From Chersky-840 sp963838775 (lineage in GTDB: Bacteria; Actinomycetota; Acidimicrobiia; Acidimicrobiales; UBA8190): a stretch of DNA of 64,000 nucleotides. The stretch is from assembly GCA_963838775.1 (NCBI GenBank), contig CAWISP010000026.1, forward strand, positions 372,001 to 436,000, written 5' to 3'. How positions within the stretch are numbered: the stretch's first letter is position 1; each line of letters opens with the position of its first letter. The notes below the pieces were generated by a model. The model was not told the DNA's origin, made no database searches, and saw nothing but the letters and a program-made list of their open reading frames with translations. A program made the position numbers and the translations under genes. Shown here one piece after another: positions 26,962-35,722 of this stretch.

Positions 26962-28139
26962 TGTGGGTGCCGAGAACCTCATCCGACGGTGTCACGCAGC
27001 CAGTTTGTACTCGTGGATCAGACCACCGAGCCGGTCCGATCTTCGCAGTTGCGTGGCATCGGGACACGACGTTGGCAGCGACACCTGAGACATCGAGAGC
27101 GGTGACGCCTGGTCGAGGGACCGGTGCGGCCGATGGTTGTTGTAGTGATCGATGAACTCGGCGAGGACGGCTTCGACGTGGTGTCGGGTGAAGATCAGCA
27201 TCCTGTCGAGGCACTCTCGACGGACAGTACCCACGAAGCGTTCGGCGAACGCGTTGGCCCGCGGGGCCCGGACCGGCGTGCGGATGATCTGAATCCGCTC
27301 AGACCGGAAGACCTCGTCGAAGCCGGTTGTGAACTTGGCGTCACGATCCCGCACCAGGAATCTGACGGGGCAGGATCGCTCGGAGAGCACCATGGTCAGG
27401 TTGCGGGCCTGTTGGACCACCCAAGCTCCTGCGGGATTGGCCGTAACCCCTGTCATGTAGACCCTTCGGGTGTCGAGCTCGATGAAGAAGAGCACGTAGA
27501 AGCGACGAAGCAGCACCGTGTCGACCGTGAAGAAGTCACAGGCCAGCATCGATGACGCCTGACTCTTGAGGAACTCGGTCCACGTTGGGCCGGTGTGACC
27601 AGGTGAGGGGTCGATGCCATGGCGACGAAGGATGGCCCAGACGCTCGATGGGGCAAGCTCGATTGCCATCACGGCGAGCTCACCGTGGATCCGCCGATAC
27701 CCCCAGGTGGGGTTCTCCCTCGCCAACCGGAGGACGATCTTGACGGTGCCAGCGGGAACGCTCGGTCGACCCGGGCGGTGGGGATAGGTCCACCGGCGCC
27801 GGACCAGGTCCTGATGCCAGCGGAGCAGTGTCTCGGGCTGGATGAAGAATCGTCCCAGGCGCCGCCGGCCAAGGAGCCGACTCAGTCCGGCGAGCAGCGC
27901 CCGGTCGCTGGGTCGCAGAGCGGGGCGGGCCACCTGGCGGCGCAGCACCGCCACCTCGTGACGGAGCATGACGACTTCGACAGCAAGTTCTCCATGGTCA
28001 CGCCCGAAGAGCCGGAGCAACTGGAGCAAGACGAACGCCAGGTAGAGGAAGGACAGCGCCATGGCTCAGCTTCGTGGCTGGTCCCTTTTCGGACGAAAGT
28101 CCAGCTGAACGAGTCCGGATGGGATTCTCGGCACCCACA
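26962..28139 (-). mobile_element. IS481-like insertion sequence
   Basis: 1178 bp bounded by TGTGGGTGCCGAGAA...CATCCG at 26962 and its near-perfect reverse complement ending at 28139; 22 of the first 24 positions match. The TGT...ACA ends suit IS481-type elements. I find no clear target duplication, so the flanks may have rearranged. One integrase-core transposase lies inside. Confidence 0.8.
26992..28062 (-). CDS. Integrase-core (IS481/IS3-like) transposase
   Basis: 356 residues in one frame. A short helical N-terminus (LRHEVAVLRRQVARP) is followed by an HTH-like ENPTWGYRRIHGEL region. The rve integrase core then shows ACDFFTVDTVLLRR (first Asp), FLVRDRDAKFT (second Asp) and NAFAERFVGTVRRECLD (Glu). 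The terminal FIDHYNNHRPHRSL block is diagnostic. It appears intact. Confidence 0.9.
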   Translation of the reverse strand: MALSFLYLAFVLLQLLRLFGRDHGELAVEVVMLRHEVAVLRRQVARPALRPSDRALLAGLSRLLGRRRLGRFFIQPETLLRWHQDLVRRRWTYPHRPGRPSVPAGTVKIVLRLARENPTWGYRRIHGELAVMAIELAPSSVWAILRRHGIDPSPGHTGPTWTEFLKSQASSMLACDFFTVDTVLLRRFYVLFFIELDTRRVYMTGVTANPAGAWVVQQARNLTMVLSERSCPVRFLVRDRDAKFTTGFDEVFRSERIQIIRTPVRAPRANAFAERFVGTVRRECLDRMLIFTRHHVEAVLAEFIDHYNNHRPHRSLDQASPLSMSQVSLPTSCPDATQLRRSDRLGGLIHEYKLAA

Positions 28140-28419
28140 GGTTCGGACCCTCAAGCAGGGTGGCCAGCTTGTCGATCATCTCCGCATGCGCCGAGTGGTC
28201 GTGGGCGGAATCGGAATCGCAGCCCTGGCGTGGGCGCTCGGTTCCTCCAACTGGCGCGGCTACTGGTCGCAGTTCTGGAGCACGGCTCGCACTCAGACCG
28301 GGGCGCCCGATGCGGTTTCCAGTGACCACAGTTCCATGACCGACGCTTCGGTAAGCATCGAACGAGAGTCAGTGTTGCTTCCATAGTCGAAGGCTCCGGG
28401 AGGGCCGGAAGGTGGCAGT
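28140..28419. other. Gap without a supported gene
   Basis: 280 bases between the IS481-like right end and the small gene at 28420. A minus-strand frame reads AEMIDKLATLLEGPNLWV next to the IS end, which may be a gene fragment but is too short to name. Confidence 0.4.
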
Positions 28420-28704
28420 GTGGACCAGGACAAGGCCCAGGACGTCCATAAGGCGTCCACCCAAGACGGCGATCCAGTTTCGACGCTGGGTGTGGGTACG
28501 AAGGTCTGTGTGCGGAACCGATTCCTCGGGGAATGGACCACCGGCTTCAAGGTGGCAGAGGTACTCGGTGACGGCTACCGCATACGGCGGCTCTCAGATG
28601 ATCACGTCTTCCCCAACGTATTCGCGTTCGAAGATGTCCTTCTAGAGCGACGCAAGCATCCGCTACGGGGGATACCCGGGTTGTACCGGGATCGTCGTCA
28701 CTGA
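28420..28704 (+). CDS. Small protein of unknown function
   Basis: 94 residues from a GTG at 28420 preceded by GGAAGG. The acidic N-terminus leads into GVGTKVCVRNRFLGEWTTGF and VAEVLGDGYRIRRLSDDHVF. This looks like a small beta-barrel (SH3/KOW-like) module with a basic C-terminus. No family is recognised with certainty. Codon usage and composition resemble the surrounding genes. It lies in the accessory zone between two insertion sequences. Confidence 0.55.
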   Translation: MDQDKAQDVHKASTQDGDPVSTLGVGTKVCVRNRFLGEWTTGFKVAEVLGDGYRIRRLSDDHVFPNVFAFEDVLLERRKHPLRGIPGLYRDRRH

Positions 28705-29256
28705 GTCTGCCCGATGACGCTATCCCTGACGACTCCGTAGCGACTTGTGTCAGCGTTGGCGGGCGGCAGAGCGCCGGAACGCGACCTACACCGTCAGGCA
28801 TGAGGGCGGCGGGGCACTGACCGCGCTCTGCAGGGTGTAGCCAATGTCCAACGCCGCCTGTGCCCCGCCGATCCCCTTTAGGCGGTCCCGATGAACGAGG
28901 GGGCACACTCACCCCTTTGGAGCGAACCCAAGAGAAACGCGCCTACTCCTCAGGACTGTCTACGGGGCTCTCTCGGTGACAGTGACAGGCGCATCGCGGG
29001 ATCGGATGCCTCCGGCACGCCTCGTGGTTCCCGGCGCGGCAAGCCGATGACACGTAAGCGTTTAGGTCGGGGGTATTCCGGACTGTCATGGTGCTCACGG
29101 TACGCTCATACAGCGGCGCCAGGCGGTCCAGGGTCCAAACTTCCCCGAGGGCTCCGGCTGGGGACAGTGGGGGCTTCAGAAGTCAGACGACGTGCTCGGG
29201 ATCCCGCCAAGTCCCGGCACTCCGGCACCGCACCGTGTGATGAGCCAAACTGCGAC
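28705..29256. other. Long stretch without a recognisable gene
   Basis: About 550 bases. Open frames exist on both strands but show no domain motif, and none has a good ribosome site. Probably non-coding or decayed sequence. Confidence 0.5.
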
Positions 29257-29658
29257 ATGCCGACACTGCCCTGGGTTGAAACCGATACCGCCTGGGATGA
29301 GGACGTGCTGGTGATGGCAACCCGACTCGACCTGGCATCCCTCGGCCCCGTGTTGGGCTTCTTTCGAGCGTCAATGGCTATTCGCAGGCAAGCAAGGACG
29401 TGCCCAGGCGCGCTTGGTATCTCGCTCGTGGCACACCCGATGCAGAAGCGGTTTCTGACGCTCTCGGCGTGGACCAGCCGAGAGGCCCTCGATAGGTTCG
29501 TGGCCGCTCCACCACACCGTGACGCCATGAAACGGTACAGGCCAAAGATGAACCACCCCGTGTTCGTCACCTGGTCCATGCCTGCCTCCCGATTGCCTCC
29601 GACATGGTCCGAAGCGACCGAGCGCTTGGAGCACGACCCTCACCGGACCGTGAAATGA
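29257..29658 (+). CDS. DUF3291-like / monooxygenase-fold protein
   Basis: 133 residues from ATG at 29257 (MPTLPWVETDTAWDEDVLVM). The blocks LDLASLGPVLGFFRAS, GISLVAHPMQKRFLTLSAWT and ALDRFVAAPPHRDAMKRYRP resemble DUF3291-type and antibiotic-monooxygenase-like dimeric alpha/beta barrels. In these the HPMQKRFLTLSAW strand and the following helix are conserved. The frame is open further upstream, so the start is tentative. Function is unknown. It stands alone. Confidence 0.6.
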   Translation: MPTLPWVETDTAWDEDVLVMATRLDLASLGPVLGFFRASMAIRRQARTCPGALGISLVAHPMQKRFLTLSAWTSREALDRFVAAPPHRDAMKRYRPKMNHPVFVTWSMPASRLPPTWSEATERLEHDPHRTVK

Positions 29659-29965
29659 GTCAATGTGGAGCGCACCTCCCACGAGGCCAGGGCCAGTCCG
29701 AGGAACACAGCCTTGCAGTTGCCCGCTGGTGGACCTGGACGCATGCCAAGGTGACAGTCATATGTGACAGCATGTCCCGGAGATACGGATGGCGTTCGGC
29801 GATGAACGACCCGTTGACCGAGCATTGACCAGGAGTTGACCTTCTGGCGAGACATGTCCATCATCATGCCGACGCCGCTCAAAGAGGGCTGGAACCTGTG
29901 GCACCGGACAAGCGAAGCCGCAACCTTGACGTCGCCCTTTCGAGGCATGAGCGGAGCAGCGTAAA
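29659..29965. other. Gap without a gene
   Basis: 307 bases; nothing convincing on either strand. Confidence 0.4.
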
Positions 29966-30151
29966 ATGCATCACAAACCGCACCACGACGACACCCCTAC
30001 ATTGACCGAGCACCCGCCCTTTCCCACCTACAGGGCGTGGTCCGAGCGGGAACGTCGGTGGATCGGCCTGAGGTTCGTCGAGTACCAGGCGTGGCTCACT
30101 CGTCCTGATCTCGATCCCGCCGAGTTCGCCTCCGTTGAGATGGCGTCGTAG
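29966..30151 (+). CDS. Possible very small protein
   Basis: 61 residues: a His/Asp-rich start, then PTYRAWSERERRWIGLRFVE and YQAWLTRPDLDPAEFAS. The amphipathic RRWIGLRFVEYQAWL helix and proline breaks look protein-like. GGAGCAG lies upstream of the ATG at a loose spacing. No family recognised. It could be a chance frame. Confidence 0.35.
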   Translation: MHHKPHHDDTPTLTEHPPFPTYRAWSERERRWIGLRFVEYQAWLTRPDLDPAEFASVEMAS

Positions 30152-30375
30152 CGCTCTTGGCCGTGGCCTGGCGCTACCAGCACATGAAGCCCCTCACAAC
30201 TCCCGCTCGTCGATTACCGCCCGGTGGAACGCTTGGAGCCGTCTGCCCGCCTCGACCACAACCGGGGACATGTTGGCTGCGGCAAGGTGGTCAAGATGAC
30301 CCCCACTCACGACTACGGCGAGGTCGATCAGCGCGTCTTCCAGCCAGGTGAGTCAATCGTTCACGTCCATAGAAC

Positions 30376-30597
30376 TCACCGACGACTCGGTGCCAGGTAG
30401 GAGTGCCCCTGGGCGTGGGCTCGCCACATCTGATACGCCTGTTTGCCAGCTAGATAACCCGAAGGGAATGGCCCTGTCTCAATCACGCCGTTTCCACAGG
30501 AGCAGACGATCTTGTAATACCAGGTGCCGTCGATGAATCCAATCGGTTCCTCACGGGCGATCTCATGCACAACTTTGGGAATCTTGTTCGTGTTCAC
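30376..30597 (-). CDS. Small Cys-containing protein coupled to a DUF1918 gene
   Basis: 73 residues from a GTG at 30597, with GGTGAGG upstream. YYKIVCSCGNGVIETGPFPSG has a CxC followed by a His-containing helix (KQAYQMWRAHAQGH), which suggests a small treble-clef or zinc-ribbon-like fold. The GTG overlaps the TGA of the repaired DUF1918 frame as GTGA, the arrangement of translationally coupled genes. Function unknown. Confidence 0.6.
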   Translation of the reverse strand: MNTNKIPKVVHEIAREEPIGFIDGTWYYKIVCSCGNGVIETGPFPSGYLAGKQAYQMWRAHAQGHSYLAPSRR

Positions 30598-30831
30598 GAC
30601 AACCTCACCTTTGTGGCCGGATGCATCACGTGTCTAGCTCCCAGGGATGTGCAGCTCTGGAGTGTGGCGGTTGGAAAATGAGTGGTCTCGTGGCCATCAG
30701 CCCGTCGCACGCGGGAGGTGTTGTCGGGGTGAGAACAAGGACCCCAAGACCTCAACCACCTCCCCGTTCCGGCGTGATTGACCACCGTTCTTGCCCTTGA
30801 TCACGAAGTGATCACCGATGGCTGCCTCCAT
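30594..30831 (-). pseudogene. DUF1918 protein with a one-base frameshift
   Basis: ATG at 30831 with GGAGG seven bases upstream. MEAAIGDHFVIKGKNGGQ and RRNGEVVEVLG are a good DUF1918 N-terminus (small SH3-like domain). After VLG the frame goes astray, while the neighbouring frame supplies RVRRADGHETTHFPTATLQ, the expected second half. One extra G in a GGGG run accounts for the break. The repaired frame ends at 30594, exactly overlapping the next gene start. This supports the repair. Confidence 0.75.
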
Positions 30832-31134
30832 GGTTCGCCTCCAACAGTCGTGGCAGAAGAGCCACGTTCGTTCGAATCTATTTGTCTTCCGCCGGTACGA
30901 TCTGATTGAACCGCTGCACTTCTCTCGCCTCAATCCCACTAATCGGGCGGCCGGTCAACATCCGGCGACTGAGTAGCGGGAGCGGATGTGAAGTTAGAGG
31001 CAACCTTTGGAGAAGGCGCGTCGGGATCGAGTGCTAGGAGTGCTTCGATGTGACGATGCCGCCGATCTCGGAAACTCCCCACTCTCGATCACTGAAAGTC
31101 CCCAGGTGATCGCCGGGGTGGGTTGTCGCTGATT

Positions 31135-31926
31135 CTACTTGGCAGTCGTTGGCCTCACCCCCTTGCGGAGGTTCTCCGAGCGGGCCCGGTGGGTCCGCAT
31201 GCGGTAGCTGTCGCCGTCGATGTTGAACACCACCGAGCGATGAAGCAGCCGGTCGAGCATGGCTGCGGCGACCATGGGGTCGTCGAAGATCTTTCCCCAT
31301 GAGGCGATGCCCAGGTTGGTGGTCAACACGGTCGAGCTCTTCAGGTATCTGGTCGTGATGACCTGGAACAGCGAGGCGGCGGCCTCATTCGCCAGCGGCA
31401 GGTAGCCGACTTCGTCGATGACCAAGAGCCGCGGCCCGGCGAAGAACCGCATGGTGGTCGCCCACCGTCCTTCGAGCGCAGCCCGGTGACATCGGGCCAC
31501 GAGATCTGCCGCGGTGGTGTAGTAGGTGCGGTAACCGGCGTCGATCGACGCCCGGGCCAAGGCGACGGCCAGCATGGTCTTGCCCACACCGGGTGGGCCG
31601 ATAAACAAGACGTTGGTTGCGTCCTCCAAGAACCGCAACGTGGCGAGCTCGTTCACGGTCTTTCTGTCCACCGACGGCTGGGCGTCGAAGTCGAAGTCCT
31701 CGAGTCGCCAGGCCGAGGGGAGTGAAGCGAAGCGTTCAAGGCTGGCGCGCCGACGGATCTCGGTGGACGCCACCTCCACCCCGAGGAGGCGTTCCAAGAA
31801 GGCGGTGTGACCCAGCTTGTTCGCCTTGGCGTGGTCGAGCTCGCCCGGCAGCGCCTCAGCGGCGGCGGTGAGACGCAGGTAGGCGAGATGACTGCGCAGG
31901 GTCTGATAGATCGAGTCCTCGCTCAC
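31135..31926 (-). CDS. istB: IS21 helper ATPase IstB
   Basis: 263 residues of the DnaC-like AAA+ family that activates the IstA transposase and helps choose the target. Walker A is IGPPGVGKTMLAVALA, Walker B LLVIDEVGYLPLAN. The STVLTTNLGIASWGKIF sensor region and the C-terminal MLDRLLHRSVVFNIDGDSYR are typical. Its start overlaps the istA stop by four bases. Confidence 0.95.
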   Translation of the reverse strand: MSEDSIYQTLRSHLAYLRLTAAAEALPGELDHAKANKLGHTAFLERLLGVEVASTEIRRRASLERFASLPSAWRLEDFDFDAQPSVDRKTVNELATLRFLEDATNVLFIGPPGVGKTMLAVALARASIDAGYRTYYTTAADLVARCHRAALEGRWATTMRFFAGPRLLVIDEVGYLPLANEAAASLFQVITTRYLKSSTVLTTNLGIASWGKIFDDPMVAAAMLDRLLHRSVVFNIDGDSYRMRTHRARSENLRKGVRPTTAK

Positions 31927-33227
31927 GCCGTCACCTCCACGAGCGCCGCGTAAGTCGCCAGGTCGACGACGACGTCGCGGCCGTCGGTGCCCAACAGGCG
32001 CGCTGCCTCGGCCAGAGCCTCGGGCCCCGGCGGTCGGTTGGCCTTTCTGTCACAGGGCCGCGCCGTGGTGAACGCACTCAGCACGGCGGCTTCGAGTGCG
32101 GCGCTGTGCTCGGGGAGGCGAGCCAGGGTCCCCGACCCCGGCGGCGCCAGGACGTGGCGACCGAGCAGGGCGCCCGAGGAGCTGTGGATCTCGAGGGTCT
32201 GGGTGGACAGCCGATGGCGCACCTCGAACACCGAGCCCGTGAGTCCTGGCGGCACCGAATAGCGGTTGCCTCGAAACGCCACCGTGGCGTTGTCGGCCAC
32301 GGTGCGCTCCACACAGATGGTGGCGGGATAGGGCGCCCACGGCAGGGCCATGAGCGGTTCGGCGTCGGCCAGGACACCGACCGTGGTGCGTGTCCCGTCG
32401 GAGCTGCGTCGTGGTCGGGCATCCCCGGTGCTGGCCAGGAAGCGGTCCAGTGAGATCTGGGCCGACTCAGGGTCCTTGGCGCTCAGGGTGCGCCACCATC
32501 GTCCCGAGCAGAAACGCACCGAGGACTCGACCGACCCCTTGCGGTTGCCCCGTCGGGGTGGACACGGTTCGACGATGGCTCCGTAGTGCTTGGCCACCGG
32601 GGCGAAGCTCGCCTGGACGTCGCTTGTCCCCGGTTTGATCACCGAGGCCAGGCGGTCGGTGCGCCACACGTGAGCCGTTCCCCCGAGACGACGCATCACC
32701 TTGTCCATGGCCTCGATGAGATGCGGCTGGTCCATGTGTTCGGCCAGCACACCGCGGATGCGCCCCGAATGCGGCAACGTGCCGAGGAGCACATACGCGG
32801 TCCCGTCCCACGGTGCGTTGCGCCGCTCGAACCAGTCCCACTGGATCTCCTCGCCGGCGGGATGGTCGATCTCGATGGTGTCTCTGCCCTTCACGCCTCG
32901 ACATGCCTCGCAGTGCGGGCGCAGACCACGAGCTCGGATCTGGCGCACGAAGCTGGGGTAGCTGAGCGCGTAGCCGAGGGGGACTACCTCGTCATAGAGG
33001 GCACTGGCCCACACGTGGCAGTCGTCGGCAAAGCGAAGCCGGATGTAGTCCTCGACCACCGCCAGCGGGTCAGGTGCCGATTTCCGGCTCACCCCCGGCT
33101 GGCGGGCGCCGCTCAGATAGCCCCGGATGGTCTTGCGGTCGCGTCCCAGGTGTCGGGCGATGGCCGAAATCGACCAGCCCCGCTCTCGTAGTGCATGTGC
33201 TTCCACGTCTTCCCCTTGTGTGAGCAT
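31923..33227 (-). CDS. istA: IS21 transposase IstA
   Basis: 434 residues. The N-terminal HTH ALRERGWSISAIARHLGRDR is followed by the RNase H-like core, with Asp in EEIQWDWFERR, Asp in HVWRTDRLASV and Glu in RGNRKGSVESSVRF. The C-terminal beta-barrel follows (FRGNRYSVPPGLTGSVFEV). Length and order are normal, and the gene looks intact. Confidence 0.95.
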   Translation of the reverse strand: MLTQGEDVEAHALRERGWSISAIARHLGRDRKTIRGYLSGARQPGVSRKSAPDPLAVVEDYIRLRFADDCHVWASALYDEVVPLGYALSYPSFVRQIRARGLRPHCEACRGVKGRDTIEIDHPAGEEIQWDWFERRNAPWDGTAYVLLGTLPHSGRIRGVLAEHMDQPHLIEAMDKVMRRLGGTAHVWRTDRLASVIKPGTSDVQASFAPVAKHYGAIVEPCPPRRGNRKGSVESSVRFCSGRWWRTLSAKDPESAQISLDRFLASTGDARPRRSSDGTRTTVGVLADAEPLMALPWAPYPATICVERTVADNATVAFRGNRYSVPPGLTGSVFEVRHRLSTQTLEIHSSSGALLGRHVLAPPGSGTLARLPEHSAALEAAVLSAFTTARPCDRKANRPPGPEALAEAARLLGTDGRDVVVDLATYAALVEVTA

Positions 33228-33380
33228 GACGAGCGGGTCCCTTCGGGCTGGTTGGCATAGGAACCGCCAGCCTCGGAGGGGCCCTGCTCGCGTTGGTGGA
33301 CCCTGAGGCCCAACCCGACGCTCAAGGGTGGGGAATTTCGGTGATCATCTGTGGGGAGATTCAAAAATCGTCGGCAACGA

Positions 33381-34546
33381 CTCGGTCTCAACGGGGGAGT
33401 GAGCGTGGTAGTCATGGTCGCTCCTAACGGATTCGCACGTTCGCAAGGGCGCTTCGATAGAACTGGATCCACAGCGGAGCGGCGTCGATCACGTTCTGGC
33501 GTATCCAAGCGGGAACGGACCTTGCACCCTCTCCCATGGATTGAATATCCCGCATCAGATTTCCCTCCTTTGATTAGGGACTTGCTGTGGTCAGCCTGGT
33601 GACCTTGGTGCGGCCCGCCCCGAAGACCGGCCCCAATGCCAACTGGGACAGCGCGCCGGGCGACGTACCAGCCGAATACTCGATAGCGCTGCACCGCAGG
33701 GAGCGTCGGATGGCGAACCCAACCCGCGAAATATTCGTCCTGCATCACCGTGACGCTGGGTCAGGGTCGAGGTGCCCCATTGCATTGTCCGCGACTGCAA
33801 AAGACGAGCAGTGGCGCCCCGGTCCAAAAACAGCTTGAGCGCAGTCCTATCACAATCATCGTTTAGCTCACATATCACGTCAGCCACCTAAGCCACAGTG
33901 GCAACATATTTCTCGGCGACGCCAGTACTGTCAATGGGGATTGTTCAGTGATGTCGTTGCCGTTCGCTCCAAAAGGCTCGGCATCCATAGCGCTTCTGCA
34001 AATGGTGCTCAACGTGCCGTGTATGACCGGCCACGCTTTGTGCCTTCCCGCCGCGAGCTATTGCAGACAAAACGCAGGTCCATCCGCACTCAGGGCCACT
34101 ATGTGACCTCGCTGCGTCCTCACACTGAGGTTTGGGTAGGAACACAGGCTTGCCAACTCCTCCCCCACCGAAGCTCACCACTCGGCGTGGGGAGAACTGG
34201 CCGGACATCCGCAACCACGTACACAGACCACCGAGTGACAGCCAGAAGGCCAGAAGCAGATGGCAGAGAGTCCCATCCCCGAATGCATCAGGGCGCGCCT
34301 CACACAGAACGTCCGGCTGAACGGCCATCGCCGCTCGGGTTCCCGTGTCTATGGCGCTGGGCGATGCATTGATGCTCCGGACCTCCGGACCTCTGGTCCA
34401 CCGGAAGGTTCCGGCGTCCTCGGCGTGGGCAAGGTGAAGACCAGCCGTGGTCGCCAGCCTGCCGACTTCAAGAAGCGTCGCCCGCCGGTGATCCTGACTG
34501 TCGTCGGAAATATCTCTCGGTATCGAGTCTGCCATCATGATCAGCC
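33381..34546. other. 1.2-kb stretch without a supported gene
   Basis: Both strands hold long open frames, as expected from GC content, but none shows a domain, a good start or protein-like composition. Probably degraded accessory DNA to the right of the IS21 element. Confidence 0.5.
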
Positions 34547-34732
34547 GTGGCCGTGCCCAACCACCATCGGACCAAAATGCGCCACCGTCGCGACCTATGG
34601 GTTGTGTCGTGCTCCTGCGACTGGTCCGAGGAGACGGTGTCGAGGTTCAGCGCCTTGATGGCATTACGCCGTCATCAAGAGATGCAAGGACGACCGGACT
34701 TCCACGACAGGGTGCGGCAAGGTCAGGGCTGA
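34547..34732 (+). CDS. Possible small Cys-containing protein
   Basis: 61 residues from GTG at 34547. RRDLWVVSCSCDWSEETVSR is followed by a helix ALMALRRHQEM. The CxCxW strand and His-bearing helix resemble the layout of the small protein at 30376. No clear ribosome site. Unknown function, low certainty. Confidence 0.4.
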   Translation: MAVPNHHRTKMRHRRDLWVVSCSCDWSEETVSRFSALMALRRHQEMQGRPDFHDRVRQGQG

Positions 34733-34916
34733 CTCCCGTCGCCCCGGTGCCTGGGCGAGTTCATCAAGGCAGGGGGCGAGTGAGTGGTCCGTGAACACCC
34801 GACCGTTATGCTGATCTCCTAATCATCCAGATGGGGCGAGAGACCTTGGCTCGTTGACCCCCAGCCAACCGACCCTCGGGCACGGTGGCAACGCCAGGTT
34901 CGATGGGGAGACCACG

Positions 34917-35075
34917 ATGACCGATGTACCATTCCGAGAACCACCACCCGGCGCGAAGCGCCACTATTCGCGCCCCGATCCAGACATGACTGACGATGAG
35001 ATCGACACGTGGGCCGATCAGTTTGTCGATGCAGTCCTCGGCGATGTCGTCGACCACGAAGGTGATCCGGAATGA
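34917..35075 (+). CDS. Possible small acidic protein
   Basis: 52 residues from ATG at 34917 with GGGGAG upstream. MTDVPFREPPPGAKRHYSRP is followed by an acidic helix MTDDEIDTWADQFVDAVLGD. It overlaps the distal end of the minus-strand frame that begins as PhyH and seems to have replaced the lost 3' half of that gene. No family recognised. Confidence 0.4.
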   Translation: MTDVPFREPPPGAKRHYSRPDPDMTDDEIDTWADQFVDAVLGDVVDHEGDPE

Positions 35076-35546
35076 CGTGCTCGGCCCAACGATCTCGGCG
35101 ATCTTGTGGACCTCTGACGTTCCTGATCCTTCGGAGCGCGGCGGCATGTCGAACCGGGTATCCTGGTTCGGATAGTCGGTGTGCAGCAGCCGGTTATATC
35201 CAGATGACTGATTGGAATACTTGGCTGTGAGCGTTCCCTGATAGAGACGAACGTCGTCAGTCTCCAACAGGTCCTCGGCCATGTCGATGAGTGCCTCGTG
35301 GACAACCAGGTGATTCAGAGCTCCGTCGTCGAACGGGAATTCCGGCCACCGAGCATCCCCGGTCCGCCAGGGTGCGGTGCGTTCGTCGTCACCTCCCGAG
35401 TCCATCTCATCGGCTGTGGGGAACAGCGACCCAACGGCCTCCTGGACGCTAGTCAGTTCGAGACCCGAAAAGGCGCCTTTGATGACACACCACCCGTCGG
35501 TCTTCCACTGAGACCCGAGCTCTGCAGTGAGGAGTCCATTGCTCAT
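35076..35546 (-). pseudogene. Phytanoyl-CoA dioxygenase (PhyH) family, 5' fragment
   Basis: From ATG 35546 the protein reads ELGSQWKTDGWCVIKGAFSG, WPEFPFDDGALNHLVVHEAL, DDVRLYQGTLTAKYSNQSSG and RLLHTDYPNQDTRF. This is the N-terminal half of a Fe(II)/2-oxoglutarate dioxygenase with the first iron ligands (HTD). The downstream sequence then departs from the family. The second His and the Arg of the cofactor site are missing. The minus frame stays open to 34806 by chance. A truncated, inactive gene. Confidence 0.65.
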
Positions 35547-35722
35547 GGTTCCAGGCTAAAGCACACGGCGGACGGTCCGCTTTTGCTGGAGTTGTCTTCG
35601 GCGACGCCCGCCCGTACTTTCCGAATCCTCGGATCATGACGTTGAACAGGGACGTTCTGGTCGGGATCCTTCTCGGTTACGTTTTCCGCCATGCAAGGTG
35701 CACGGGCCCGAGGTGGAACTAC

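Larger units (their letters stand above)
31057..33376 (-). mobile_element. IS21-family insertion sequence
   Basis: 2320 bp with long imperfect inverted ends. The left end starts TGCCGCCGATCTCGGAAACT; the right end, read inward, starts TGCCGACGATTTTTGAATCT; both continue with CCCCAC and GATCAC blocks. A 4-base duplication ACGA flanks it (31053-31056 and 33377-33380). It contains istA and istB, overlapping by ATGA-type coupling. Confidence 0.93.

Noticed and set aside
33945..34538. 197-residue minus-strand frame right of IS21
   Set aside because: Low-complexity, mixed composition, no domain and no good start; treated as non-coding.
34806..35075. C-terminal extension of the PhyH frame
   Set aside because: Sequence departs from the family after the HTDYPNQ region; the frame is open by chance.
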